Shown here: piece after piece, positions 26,128-33,201 of the stretch
Layout: every line of letters begins with the position of its first letter
Numbering within the stretch: position 1 is the stretch's first letter
Notes under the pieces: model-generated
What the model was told of the DNA's origin: nothing
What the model saw: the letters and a program-made list of their open reading frames with translations, nothing else
The model's database searches: none
Source of the DNA: Thermocrinis minervae
GTDB taxonomy: Bacteria; Aquificota; Aquificia; Aquificales; Aquificaceae
Assembly (NCBI RefSeq): GCF_900142435.1
Contig: NZ_LT670846.1
Coordinates: 372,001 to 436,000, forward strand
Direction of reading: 5' to 3'
DNA length: 64,000 nucleotides
Position numbers and translations under genes: made by a program

Positions 26128-27412
26128 GCCCCTCTTCCCCCCTTTCCCTTTTTACACAAGCTCCTAGCTGATTCAGCTTTTCCTCAAGCCTTTCGTAACC
26201 CCTGTCCAGGTGATACACATCCCTAACTATGGTGGTTCCCTCGGCTACTAAGCCTGCCAGTACTAAAGATGCGGAAGCTCTAAGGTCTGTGGAGAAAACC
26301 TCAGCACCTGTAAGTTTCTTTACGCCATTAACTATTGCGAGTCTGCCATGAACCTCTATCTTAGCTCCCATACGGTTGAGCTCAGCCACATGTTGAAATC
26401 TGTTTTCAAATATATTCTCTTGAATCTTTGACACACCATCAGCTAGACACAACATAGCCATAAACTGGGCTTGCATATCCGTCGGAAACCCTGGGTACTC
26501 AGCCGTTGATATCTCCAATGGGAATATCCTACCTCTTGACCTTATCCTAATACTATCCCTAGAGATTACGTCTATTAGAGCACCAGCTTCCTTGAGCTTT
26601 TCAAGAACGCTTCCCATATGGTCTACCCTTACGTTCTGCAAGGTAACATCTCCTCCTGTCATAAAGGCACCTACAAGCAATGTACCAGCTTCTATCCTGT
26701 CTGGAATCACCCTATGATGGAAACCTTTTAGTTCTCTTGATCCCTTTATTATGGCAGTTCTGTCATCTATGTGAATTTCCACTCCCATACTCTTTAAAAC
26801 TTCTACTAAATCCATTACCTCTGGTTCCAAGGCTATATTCCTAAGTACGCTCGTCCTTTCACACATACTTAGGAACATAAGGGCGTTCTCAGTCCCTGTA
26901 ACTGTTATGACTTCGAAGGTGTATTCTACAGGCCTTATTTTCTCTACTGTAGCCTTTATGTAGCCATGCTCTACGCTTATTCTAGCCCCACCCTTCTCAA
27001 AGACCTTAAGGTGCTGATCTATGGCCCTTACACCTATGGCACACCCACCAGGCATGGACACGTAAGCTCTTCCAAACCTTGCTAGCAGTGGTCCCATGCA
27101 GAGGATGGAAGCTCTCATTCTGCGTACCAGGGAGTCTGGTGCTGTAAAACTGTTCACTTCCTTAGCGTTTAGAAGGACAGAGTTTCCACTGATTTCAAGT
27201 CTTGCACCCAGATGTTTTAGAAGTTCGTAGGCGTTTTTTACGTCAAGGAGGTCTGGGACATCCTCCAGGAAACAGTCTTCTTCGGTGAGAAGGCTTGCCA
27301 TCAGTATGGGAAGGGTAGCGTTCTTGGACCCAGATACACGTACTGTTCCTTTTAAGGGCTTACCACCCTCTACTACGAAGTACTCAGAGGTATATGAGGT
27401 TGTGCTTATCAT
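26120..27412 (-). CDS. murA: UDP-N-acetylglucosamine 1-carboxyvinyltransferase
   Basis: A 430-residue EPSP-synthase-fold enzyme, first committed step of peptidoglycan synthesis. Seen: VEGGKPLKGTVRVSGSKNATLPIL, MRASILCMGPLLARFG, PGGCAIGVRAIDQHL with the fosfomycin-sensitive Cys, TEYPGFPTDMQAQ-like segment (AEYPGFPTDMQAQFMAML), and DLRASASLVLAGLVAEG. The start overlaps a 57-aa ORF by 29 bases, placing murA as last gene of the hemA operon. Confidence 0.96.
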   Translation of the reverse strand: MISTTSYTSEYFVVEGGKPLKGTVRVSGSKNATLPILMASLLTEEDCFLEDVPDLLDVKNAYELLKHLGARLEISGNSVLLNAKEVNSFTAPDSLVRRMRASILCMGPLLARFGRAYVSMPGGCAIGVRAIDQHLKVFEKGGARISVEHGYIKATVEKIRPVEYTFEVITVTGTENALMFLSMCERTSVLRNIALEPEVMDLVEVLKSMGVEIHIDDRTAIIKGSRELKGFHHRVIPDRIEAGTLLVGAFMTGGDVTLQNVRVDHMGSVLEKLKEAGALIDVISRDSIRIRSRGRIFPLEISTAEYPGFPTDMQAQFMAMLCLADGVSKIQENIFENRFQHVAELNRMGAKIEVHGRLAIVNGVKKLTGAEVFSTDLRASASLVLAGLVAEGTTIVRDVYHLDRGYERLEEKLNQLGACVKRERGEEGLT

Positions 27413-27557
27413 CCCTTGGTATGATTATCTTTACTGGCTCCCACATTTTTGAATAGAAGATGAGAAGTCCGTCATCTTCTTCACAGTACTCAGCTTCTTT
27501 ATCCGAGTATATTACCACTATCTTATCTTCTTCCTCTCTGATGATTGGGTAAATCAT
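27384..27557 (-). CDS. Small acidic protein (57 aa) between the RAM-domain gene and murA
   Basis: Too short for standard ORF lists but convincing. ATG 27557 overlaps the stop of the upstream RAM-domain gene as ATGA, and the frame ends with TGA inside murA after 57 codons. The product (MIYPIIREEEDKIVVIYSD...) alternates beta-strand-like and acidic stretches (EAEYCEEDDG), then LLIFYSKMWEPVKIIIPRDD. It looks like a small folded beta-rich domain rather than noise. No family recognised; operon position suggests co-expression with hemA and murA. Confidence 0.6.
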   Translation of the reverse strand: MIYPIIREEEDKIVVIYSDKEAEYCEEDDGLLIFYSKMWEPVKIIIPRDDKHNLIYL

Positions 27558-27853
27558 ATCCTGACTACCACGCAGGTGAGAGCTTCTTTCACACCTTCCA
27601 AAGAGTGTATCTTGTTTATAACAAGCCTGCCTAGTTCATCCTGGTTTTTAACTTCTGCGAAGACTATTATGTCATAAGGACCAGTGACTACGTCTGCTGT
27701 TCTTACACCTTCAAAGGTGGAAAGGGCCAGCATTATTGAGGGTATTTCCCTTGGGTCTGCCTTTATAAGTATGTACGCCTTTACGGAGTATTCTGATTCA
27801 AGCTCCATAAGCTCTGTTATGGACATAGGGTAGTTTTCGTGTCTCGTTTCCAT
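27554..27853 (-). CDS. Stand-alone Lrp/AsnC ligand-binding (RAM) domain protein
   Basis: A 99-residue protein: about 20 leading residues, then YSVKAYILIKADPREI, GVRTADVVTGPYDIIVFAEVKN and a final CVVVRI, the alpha-beta RAM/AsnC_trans_reg fold, with no helix-turn-helix. Such single-domain proteins bind amino acids and can modulate Lrp-type partners. The ATG at 27853 has GGAGG 6 bases upstream, which gives a 56-base overlap with hemA; shorter starts at 27826 or 27808 lack a good site. Confidence 0.85.
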   Translation of the reverse strand: METRHENYPMSITELMELESEYSVKAYILIKADPREIPSIMLALSTFEGVRTADVVTGPYDIIVFAEVKNQDELGRLVINKIHSLEGVKEALTCVVVRI

Positions 27854-29021
27854 CTGCTTCCTCCTCCATGAATATTTTAAGCAACTTAGGGGCTTCTTCG
27901 GGGTTTTTCTTTACCTCTTCCATAAGCCTGTGTATGAGCCTCCTTACTCTTGGACTTCTTATTTCCTCTTCCCTCCAACTCTCTTTTAACCTTTTGAGCT
28001 GTTCTTCTATATCCAAGAGTTTTAACCATCTTAAGAACTTTTCTACTTCATCCCATACTATCATTTCGCCTTTTTCCTTTTCTTTCTGCCTTTGGAAAAG
28101 GTTCTTCTGAGCTATCTCCTTAAGGTCATCTATGTCATAAAGGAACACCTCGTCCACCTGGTTTACTTCGGGGTTTACGTTTCTAGGTACAGATATGTCA
28201 ATAATAAACATGGGTTGGTATCTTCTCTTCTTTATGGCTTTCTTTACATCCTCGGGGTTAAGGAGGTACTCTTTAGATGCTGTAGAGAAAATAAGCACGT
28301 CAAACTCGTGCAGATGATCTTTGAAGCTCTCAAACTGAAGCGCATGCCCACCTAATCTCTGGGCAAGCTCCACAGCCTTTGAATAGGTCCTGTTAGTTAT
28401 GTATACGTCGGCCTTTAGCTTTTTCAGGTATCCTGCTGAGAGTTCAGCCATCTCTCCAGCACCCACCAAAAGCACCTTTATGCCATGTAGGTTTCCAAAG
28501 ATCTTCCTTGACAACTCTACGGCTACCCAGCTTACTGACACGGCGCTCTTGCTTATACCTGTCTCGGTCCTTACCCTTTTGGCTGTTCTCATGGCAAAGT
28601 CAAAGAGTCTGTTGAGGATTTTCCCAGTTGTGCCGAAAGCTTTAGCCATAAAGAAAGCCTGCTTAAACTGTGAAGTTATCTGGGTCTCACCCACTACCAT
28701 TGAATCTAGACTTGAGGCTACCCTTAGTATGTGAGCTACGGCTTCCTTTCCTTCTTTTAAAAAGGCTTTAAGCTTATGTTTGTTGTGTATTCCTTTAAAG
28801 CTCAAGAAGGTATCCACGGTGCTTTTTAGCTGCTCTTCTGTGCCGTACGCATAGATCTCAACCCTGTTACACGTAGAAAGAAGGAAAAACTCTAGATCTT
28901 CAGATAAAACCTTTAGCTTTGGTAGTAGATGTTCAAGGTCTTTGTCTGTGCACGCCAGTAGCTCCCTCTCCTCCACAGGAGCAGTCTTGAAGTTAAGCCC
29001 CCATACGAATATGCTTTTCAT
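27798..29021 (-). CDS. hemA: Glutamyl-tRNA reductase
   Basis: A 407-residue enzyme that reduces glutamyl-tRNA to glutamate-1-semialdehyde, the first step of C5 heme synthesis. Seen: LLSTCNRVEIYA with the active-site Cys, VGETQITSQFKQAF, AVSVSWVAVELSRK, VLLVGAGEMAELSAGYL (NADPH), and FIIDISVPRNVNPE. The C-terminal dimerisation helix is highly charged. TATATT ends 8 bases before the ATG with no Shine-Dalgarno. Heads the operon hemA-RAM-57 aa ORF-murA. Confidence 0.97.
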   Translation of the reverse strand: MKSIFVWGLNFKTAPVEERELLACTDKDLEHLLPKLKVLSEDLEFFLLSTCNRVEIYAYGTEEQLKSTVDTFLSFKGIHNKHKLKAFLKEGKEAVAHILRVASSLDSMVVGETQITSQFKQAFFMAKAFGTTGKILNRLFDFAMRTAKRVRTETGISKSAVSVSWVAVELSRKIFGNLHGIKVLLVGAGEMAELSAGYLKKLKADVYITNRTYSKAVELAQRLGGHALQFESFKDHLHEFDVLIFSTASKEYLLNPEDVKKAIKKRRYQPMFIIDISVPRNVNPEVNQVDEVFLYDIDDLKEIAQKNLFQRQKEKEKGEMIVWDEVEKFLRWLKLLDIEEQLKRLKESWREEEIRSPRVRRLIHRLMEEVKKNPEEAPKLLKIFMEEEADGNETRKLPYVHNRAYGA

Positions 29022-29040
29022 CAGGTATTAATATAACTCA

Positions 29041-29346
29041 TCACTGACATATGAAGGCCATCACCACAAGTCTTTCTTCTGCAAAGAATCCGTGTGGTTC
29101 GTTAGGCTCGTACTGCAGAGCCTGACCCTTTTCTAGCCTTATTCCGTTTTCTTCTGAGCCAGCAAAAAACACACCTTTCCCTTCCAACACTACGGTTATC
29201 ACGTGGTAAGGAGATGTGTGCAGGTTTATCTTCTGCCCCGGCTCGAGGTAAAAGCATATTACTCTCACTTTATCGCCTTTTGCCAGAAGCTCCTTCTGCG
29301 GAATGAGAGGTGAGAAGTTTACATTTGGTGATAGGATCTGAGCCAT
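29041..29346 (-). CDS. Cupin-domain protein
   Basis: A 101-residue single-cupin protein. KINLHTSPYHVITVVLEGKGVFFAG carries the first cupin motif (with H residues), and LEKGQALQYEPNEPHGFFAEE the second (P-x-x-x-P-H-G). Metal binding by these histidines is likely. Function unknown. GGAGG lies about 10 bases before the ATG. Follows the membrane protein gene by 5 bases. Confidence 0.88.
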   Translation of the reverse strand: MAQILSPNVNFSPLIPQKELLAKGDKVRVICFYLEPGQKINLHTSPYHVITVVLEGKGVFFAGSEENGIRLEKGQALQYEPNEPHGFFAEERLVVMAFICQ

Positions 29347-29351
29347 ATTTT

Positions 29352-29807
29352 TTAGCCTCCGAACCTCAATTTTGCAGCAAGGAAGACTATAAGAAGGCTG
29401 AGAACAAGGTTTATAAAACCTAGGACTCTAGCCATAAAGCGATGAAACTTAGATTCTATGGCCTTCTTACCAAAGTAAAGGTCATGGACCAAGGAAACTA
29501 TCACTACGAAGACGAAAAGCCCTATTTTTTCCCAAAGGGTCTTTGTGTAAGGGTTGGAAAAGTCAAGGATGTTTTCAAAACCGAGTATGTAATGTATGTT
29601 CCCTAAACCTGTTACGAAGAGCAAAAATAGGGCTCCAAAGGTCCCATAAAAGCTAAACCTTTTGCCCACTTCTTGGAAGGCCTGATCCCTTATGGGAAGC
29701 TTCCTTATGTATGGTGATACTACGAAGACAAGGAACAGCATACCACCAACCCAGAGGCTTGCAAGGATAATATGCACGAACAGCACAAGCTCTCTAAGAG
29801 TAGTCAT
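29352..29807 (-). CDS. Four-helix membrane protein, CopD/DUF4149-like
   Basis: A 151-residue integral membrane protein with four helices: LVLFVHIILASLWVGGMLFLVFVV, FYGTFGALFLLFVTGLGNIHYILG, KIGLFVFVVIVSLVHDLYFG, VLGFINLVLSLLIVFLAA. The HIILASLWVGG start and the internal histidines resemble CopD-like (copper resistance) and other heme/copper-linked four-helix proteins. TATAAT ends 9 bases before the ATG. Substrate unclear. Confidence 0.75.
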   Translation of the reverse strand: MTTLRELVLFVHIILASLWVGGMLFLVFVVSPYIRKLPIRDQAFQEVGKRFSFYGTFGALFLLFVTGLGNIHYILGFENILDFSNPYTKTLWEKIGLFVFVVIVSLVHDLYFGKKAIESKFHRFMARVLGFINLVLSLLIVFLAAKLRFGG

Positions 29808-29824
29808 TTACTTACTATTATAGT

Positions 29825-30169
29825 CTATCCTTTGAGGATGGCAAGGTAAAGCTCTTCAAGACACAGTATCCATCTGGGTGGAGTAAGACTTGTGGAACAT
29901 CCAAGGGAAGAAGTATCGTAGAACTTGAAGGCTCTTGGGTTTGAAGGATCATGCACGAAGGCAAAGACAGTACCCTGAGATAGGTAGCCGAGGCTTTTTT
30001 TCCAGTCTTTTATCTGGTTGGCTATCTGTGCTAGCTTCTGGATGGCTCCCTCTCTGTCTAAAGTTTCCTTTTTTCCTTCCTTCAGGTCTTCAAAGATCCA
30101 CCTTCCCTCTGGCAGTTCTTTGGAAAGTTCAACGAGCCTCTCCTCTGACATAAGACCATAGAACCTCAT
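29825..30169 (-). CDS. Uncharacterised protein (114 aa)
   Basis: Soluble, mixed alpha/beta: MRFYGLMSEERLVELSKELPEG, a central charged helix (IANQIKDWKKSLGYL), FAFVHDPSNPRAFKFYD, then a cysteine-containing end (LGCSTSL, LCLEELYLAIL). No family recognised. TATAGT (30183-30178) ends 8 bases before the ATG; it is the first gene of a probable unit with the four-helix membrane protein and the cupin. Confidence 0.65.
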   Translation of the reverse strand: MRFYGLMSEERLVELSKELPEGRWIFEDLKEGKKETLDREGAIQKLAQIANQIKDWKKSLGYLSQGTVFAFVHDPSNPRAFKFYDTSSLGCSTSLTPPRWILCLEELYLAILKG

Positions 30170-30174
30170 AACTG

Positions 30175-30183
30175 TATACTATA
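30175..30183. promoter_or_regulatory. Overlapping divergent -10 boxes (TATACTATA)
   Basis: The 9-base element reads TATACT (30175-30180) on plus, ending 7 bases before ATG 30188, and TATAGT (30183-30178) on minus, ending 8 bases before ATG 30169. The two cores overlap by 3 bases in an 18-base intergenic gap, so only one could be used at a time. Confidence 0.45.
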
Positions 30184-30187
30184 AACC

Positions 30188-30895
30188 ATGTTCGTGCTTG
30201 AAGAACCTAACAAGGAAAGGCTTTTAATACACCTACATGGCTTTGCATCAAGCGTAAGGTCGAACAAGGTAAACCTTCTAAGGGAGCTAAGCCTTTCCAC
30301 TGGTGCCTTTTCCTTTTTTGCCATGGACATGGACTACCATACAACTACAACCACTAGGGTGCTCTCCTTGCTCGAGGCTCTTATCGTTGGCTTTTCAAAG
30401 AGATACAACCACATAGTGCTTAGCGGAAGTTCCCACGGCGCTTATGTGGTCCTTAACTTTTTAAGGTATAGAGAATTTCCAAGGAACCTAAAAGCTGCTA
30501 TTCTTTTGTCTCCTTCTTACTCTACTCTGGCTCTCATAATAAAGGAGTATGGAGAAGAATACTGTAAGGTTTGGTTGGAAGGGAAGGAGGATCTGTACAT
30601 AAAAGAATGTGACACAGGGATGGAGCTTGCCATAAACAGAGAGTTTGCTGTGGACATAATCCAAAGGGGCTACGAGATAATAAAAGGTCAGGAGGTTGAC
30701 TTTCCTCAAAAGCCACCCGTTAAGCTGTACGTGGTACACGGTACTGAGGATAAGGTTGTGCCAGTGGAACACTCACGCCTGTTTACTAAAAGGGTTGAGT
30801 CAGTATACATAGAAGTAGAGGACGATCATAGACTTGATGCAACCTTTCAGAGGCTTTTAAAAGAGGGATTTTTTGAAGGATCATTCCTCGGTTGA
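30188..30895 (+). CDS. Alpha/beta hydrolase (YqiA/UPF0227-like esterase)
   Basis: A 235-residue hydrolase: LIHLHGFASSVRSNK (oxyanion segment), LSGSSHGAYVVLNF with nucleophile Ser in GSSHG, VVHGTEDKVVPVEHS with the acid Asp, and EVEDDHRLD with the catalytic His. Resembles small esterases of the YqiA type. Substrate unknown. No Shine-Dalgarno; TATACT sits 7 bases upstream of the start. Confidence 0.85.
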   Translation: MFVLEEPNKERLLIHLHGFASSVRSNKVNLLRELSLSTGAFSFFAMDMDYHTTTTTRVLSLLEALIVGFSKRYNHIVLSGSSHGAYVVLNFLRYREFPRNLKAAILLSPSYSTLALIIKEYGEEYCKVWLEGKEDLYIKECDTGMELAINREFAVDIIQRGYEIIKGQEVDFPQKPPVKLYVVHGTEDKVVPVEHSRLFTKRVESVYIEVEDDHRLDATFQRLLKEGFFEGSFLG

Positions 30896-30937
30896 TTGAT
30901 AAATCTCATAGCATACAAACTTTTGTAGCATACCTTC

Positions 30938-30953
30938 ATTTTCTGTAGAAAAT
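30938..30953 (+). promoter_or_regulatory. Palindrome upstream of iscU (candidate operator)
   Basis: ATTTTCT-GT-AGAAAAT, a perfect 7+2+7 inverted repeat, 21 bases before the iscU ATG and just before its AGGAGGTG Shine-Dalgarno. It could be an operator of an Fe-S-responsive repressor or just AT-rich symmetry; it does not match the IscR consensus I know. Confidence 0.35.
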
Positions 30954-30974
30954 ACTGTTTAGGAGGTGTGAGCC

Positions 30975-31436
30975 ATGTTTGAATACAGTGAGAAGGTGCT
31001 TGATCACTTCTTGAACCCCAGGAACGTGGGTGTGCTTGAGGATGCCAACGCTGTAGGTCAGTGTGGTAATCCAGCCTGTGGTGATGCCATGCTCTTTACT
31101 CTCAAGATAAATCCAGAGACTGATATAATAGAAGATGTGAGGTTCAAGACCTTTGGGTGTGGCTCAGCCATAGCCGTATCCTCACAGCTAACCGAGATGA
31201 TAAAGGGCAAGCCCATAAGCTATGCACTGAACCTCACCTACAAGGATATATTTGACGAGCTTGGCGGACTCCCACCCCAGAAGATACACTGCACCAACCT
31301 AGGTCTTGAGACCCTTCACGTAGCCATAAAGGACTACCTCATAAAGCAAGGAAGGCTTGAGGAAGCTGCTAAGATACCGGACTGCTACGAAGAGGAAGAA
31401 GAAGAAAGCAGGGAGTTTGAGTTCCTATCCACATGA
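30975..31436 (+). CDS. iscU: Iron-sulfur cluster scaffold IscU/NifU-N
   Basis: A 153-residue scaffold: start MFEYSEKVLDHFLNPRNVGV, the three cluster cysteines in QCGNPACGD, FKTFGCGSAIAVSSQL and IHCTNLGLETLHVAI, and the Asp of ACGD. IscU assembles 2Fe-2S and 4Fe-4S clusters from sulfide and iron. C-terminal tail of acidic residues (EEEEEESREF). Strong Shine-Dalgarno AGGAGGTG. It starts the cassette IscU, PP-loop enzyme, TusA, DUF1858-like, Nfu; iscS is not in the window. Confidence 0.95.
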   Translation: MFEYSEKVLDHFLNPRNVGVLEDANAVGQCGNPACGDAMLFTLKINPETDIIEDVRFKTFGCGSAIAVSSQLTEMIKGKPISYALNLTYKDIFDELGGLPPQKIHCTNLGLETLHVAIKDYLIKQGRLEEAAKIPDCYEEEEEESREFEFLST

Positions 31437-32473
31437 AAAGGCCGAGGGCTGTCGCTCTTCTTTCTGGAGGCTTGGATAGTTCTTTAGCTGTCCGCCTCCT
31501 TTTAGACCAAGGTGTTGAAGTAAAGGCTCTACATTTCTACACGGGGTTCTGCATAACGGAACATAAGAGGCGCCTTGGTCTTAGGAGAGAAGACGGACAG
31601 CCTTATATGAATCCTGCTTTAAAAGCGGCAGCCCAGTTGGGTGTACCCATAGAGATAGTGGATATATCGGAGGAGTACTTTAACATTGTCTTGAATCCAA
31701 AGTATGGCTATGGTAAGAACGTAAACCCGTGCGTTGATTGCAGGGCCTTCATGCTCAAAAAGGCCAAAGAGATAATGGAAAAGGAAGGGTACGACTTTGT
31801 GGTGACGGGAGAAGTGCTAGGGCAGAGGCCTATGAGTCAAACCCTTCCTAGACTAAAACTGATAGAGAAAGAGGCTGGTCTAGAAGGTCTGGTACTTAGA
31901 CCACTCTCCGCCAAGTGTTTACCCCCCACTATACCTGAAAAGATGGGATGGGTAGATAGGTCAAAGCTTTTGTGCATAAAGGGTAGGAGTAGGAAAGTTC
32001 AGATAGCCTTGGCCCAGAAGTATGGGCTTGACTACGAACAGCCTGCAGGTGGATGTTGCTACCTTACAGACGAAAACTACGCCATTAAATTTAAAGAAGC
32101 TCTGCAGGTAGAAGGTTTTATAACCAGGGATGACCTAATTCTTTTCTCTGTAGGTAGGCATCTAAGACTTCCATCAGGTGTAAAGCTTATAGTTGCAAGG
32201 AACGAAGGAGAAGTGAGATTTTTGAAGGGATTTACCAACAGGTATGCTCATGCTTACAGAGAGGACGGAAAGGGAACCCTATCCCTAATAAAGGGCAATC
32301 TTTCCGAAGAAGACGCTAAAAAGGTAGCGGCTATAGTAGCAAGGTACTCCAAGAGAGAACCCTGTAGGGTTGTGATAAATACTTTAGATAAAACTATAGT
32401 GTTGGATGCAGAGCCTATGAGCGATCAAGAGCTTGAGAATTATAAGATAGTAAGGGAGGTGGTTGGTACATGA
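31433..32473 (+). CDS. PP-loop tRNA thiolation-type enzyme (MnmA/TtuA-like) with NFACT-R-like C-terminus
   Basis: A 346-residue ATP pyrophosphatase. N-terminal PP-loop: LLSGGLDSSLAVRLL (SGGxDS, ~11-25). Cysteines include NPCVDCRAF (~101-109) and PAGGCCYLTDEN (~202-213), as in 2-thiouridine synthases where cysteines carry persulfide or a cluster. The C-terminal ~100 residues (LFSVGRHLRLPSG, RNEGEVRFL) resemble the NFACT-R domain. Genes on each side encode IscU and TusA, both sulfur donors, so tRNA 2-thiolation is a reasonable but unproved role. It overlaps iscU and tusA by 4 bases each. Confidence 0.8.
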   Translation: MKRPRAVALLSGGLDSSLAVRLLLDQGVEVKALHFYTGFCITEHKRRLGLRREDGQPYMNPALKAAAQLGVPIEIVDISEEYFNIVLNPKYGYGKNVNPCVDCRAFMLKKAKEIMEKEGYDFVVTGEVLGQRPMSQTLPRLKLIEKEAGLEGLVLRPLSAKCLPPTIPEKMGWVDRSKLLCIKGRSRKVQIALAQKYGLDYEQPAGGCCYLTDENYAIKFKEALQVEGFITRDDLILFSVGRHLRLPSGVKLIVARNEGEVRFLKGFTNRYAHAYREDGKGTLSLIKGNLSEEDAKKVAAIVARYSKREPCRVVINTLDKTIVLDAEPMSDQELENYKIVREVVGT

Positions 32474-32721
32474 ATCTGGAAGATATAAAACCTGATGTGG
32501 TTCACGATGTGGTTGGTACTTTTTGCCCAGTACCAGTAGCTGAGACTGCAAAGATGATAAAGCAGATGCAAATAGGACAGGTGCTTGAACTTATAGCAGA
32601 CGATCCGGGCGTTGTTGAAGATATACCGGCATGGTGTAAGGCAACATCGCAGGAGTTTTTGGGTATGTACGAAGAAGATGGTGAATACCACCTGTTTATA
32701 AGGAAGGTAAAGGAGCTATGA
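32470..32721 (+). CDS. tusA: Sulfur carrier protein TusA family
   Basis: An 83-residue TusA-fold protein. TFCPVPVAETAKMIKQM holds the CPxP motif with the sulfur-carrying Cys (about residue 19), followed by the amphipathic helix and IADDPGVVEDIPAWCKAT with a second Cys. TusA relays sulfur to tRNA modification or molybdenum cofactor enzymes. Preceded by the PP-loop enzyme and followed by a DUF1858-like gene with ATGA overlaps. Confidence 0.9.
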   Translation: MNLEDIKPDVVHDVVGTFCPVPVAETAKMIKQMQIGQVLELIADDPGVVEDIPAWCKATSQEFLGMYEEDGEYHLFIRKVKEL

Positions 32722-32963
32722 GGGACCGTCTTACTATGGACATAAGCCTTAAGGAACTTCTAGAGGAAGTTCCACGTGCCAAGGATATACTGTACGAGTA
32801 TGGACTAAACAGGCTTGAGGAAGAAGACATACTGGACGTAGTAGTAGACAAACTCACTCTTAAGGGTTTTTTCCGTCTCATGGACTTAGATGATGAAACT
32901 CAGGGTGAAATATGGAAAAAGTTACAAGATTTATACAGAGGTTCGGAGGACTGTCATGGATAG
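32718..32963 (+). CDS. DUF1858-like small protein without cysteines
   Basis: An 81-residue protein. TMDISLKELLEEVPRAKDILYEYGLNRLE follows the DUF1858 pattern (I-x-x-hh-x-x-hP-x-x-x-xhL-x-x-xG), but the usual Cys after the Gly is replaced, so no disulfide or metal role is apparent. The only cysteine is in the tail (SEDCHG). Function unknown; it lies inside the TusA-Nfu cassette and overlaps both. Confidence 0.65.
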   Translation: MRDRLTMDISLKELLEEVPRAKDILYEYGLNRLEEEDILDVVVDKLTLKGFFRLMDLDDETQGEIWKKLQDLYRGSEDCHG

Positions 32964-33201
32964 GTTCAAAGAGGTTGAGGAGATCTTGGAAAAGGTAAGG
33001 CCTGCTTTGAAAGAACACCATGGAAACCTACGTGTAGTAGACATAAGGGATGGAGATGTGTACCTTCAGTTTGAAGGTGGATGCACAGACTGCCCCATAG
33101 TTGACGCCAGCCTCAAAGAGGTCATAGCTCTCACCATCAAAGGAAACCTGCACTGGGTAAAAAACGTAGAAGTGGTACAACCAAAGTACCAAATTGGTTA
33201 A
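32956..33201 (+). CDS. Nfu-type iron-sulfur carrier (NifU C-terminal domain)
   Basis: 81 residues from ATG 32956 (MDRFKEVEEILEKVRPALKEHHG). The longer frame to 32890 is rejected since 32956 has GGAGG 6 bases upstream and a short overlap with the previous stop. The domain has GNLRVVDIRDGDVYLQFEGGCTDCPIVDASL; the CxxC pair in GCTDCP binds a 4Fe-4S cluster between two monomers. Works as a cluster carrier downstream of IscU. Confidence 0.92.
   Translation: MDRFKEVEEILEKVRPALKEHHGNLRVVDIRDGDVYLQFEGGCTDCPIVDASLKEVIALTIKGNLHWVKNVEVVQPKYQIG

Noticed and set aside
27868-28355. Plus-strand ORFs opposite hemA
   Set aside because: Antisense shadows without ribosome sites or family features.
32890-32955. 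Longer N-terminus for the Nfu protein
   Set aside because: It would overlap the DUF1858-like gene by 74 bases; the ATG at 32956 has a GGAGG site and matches family length.
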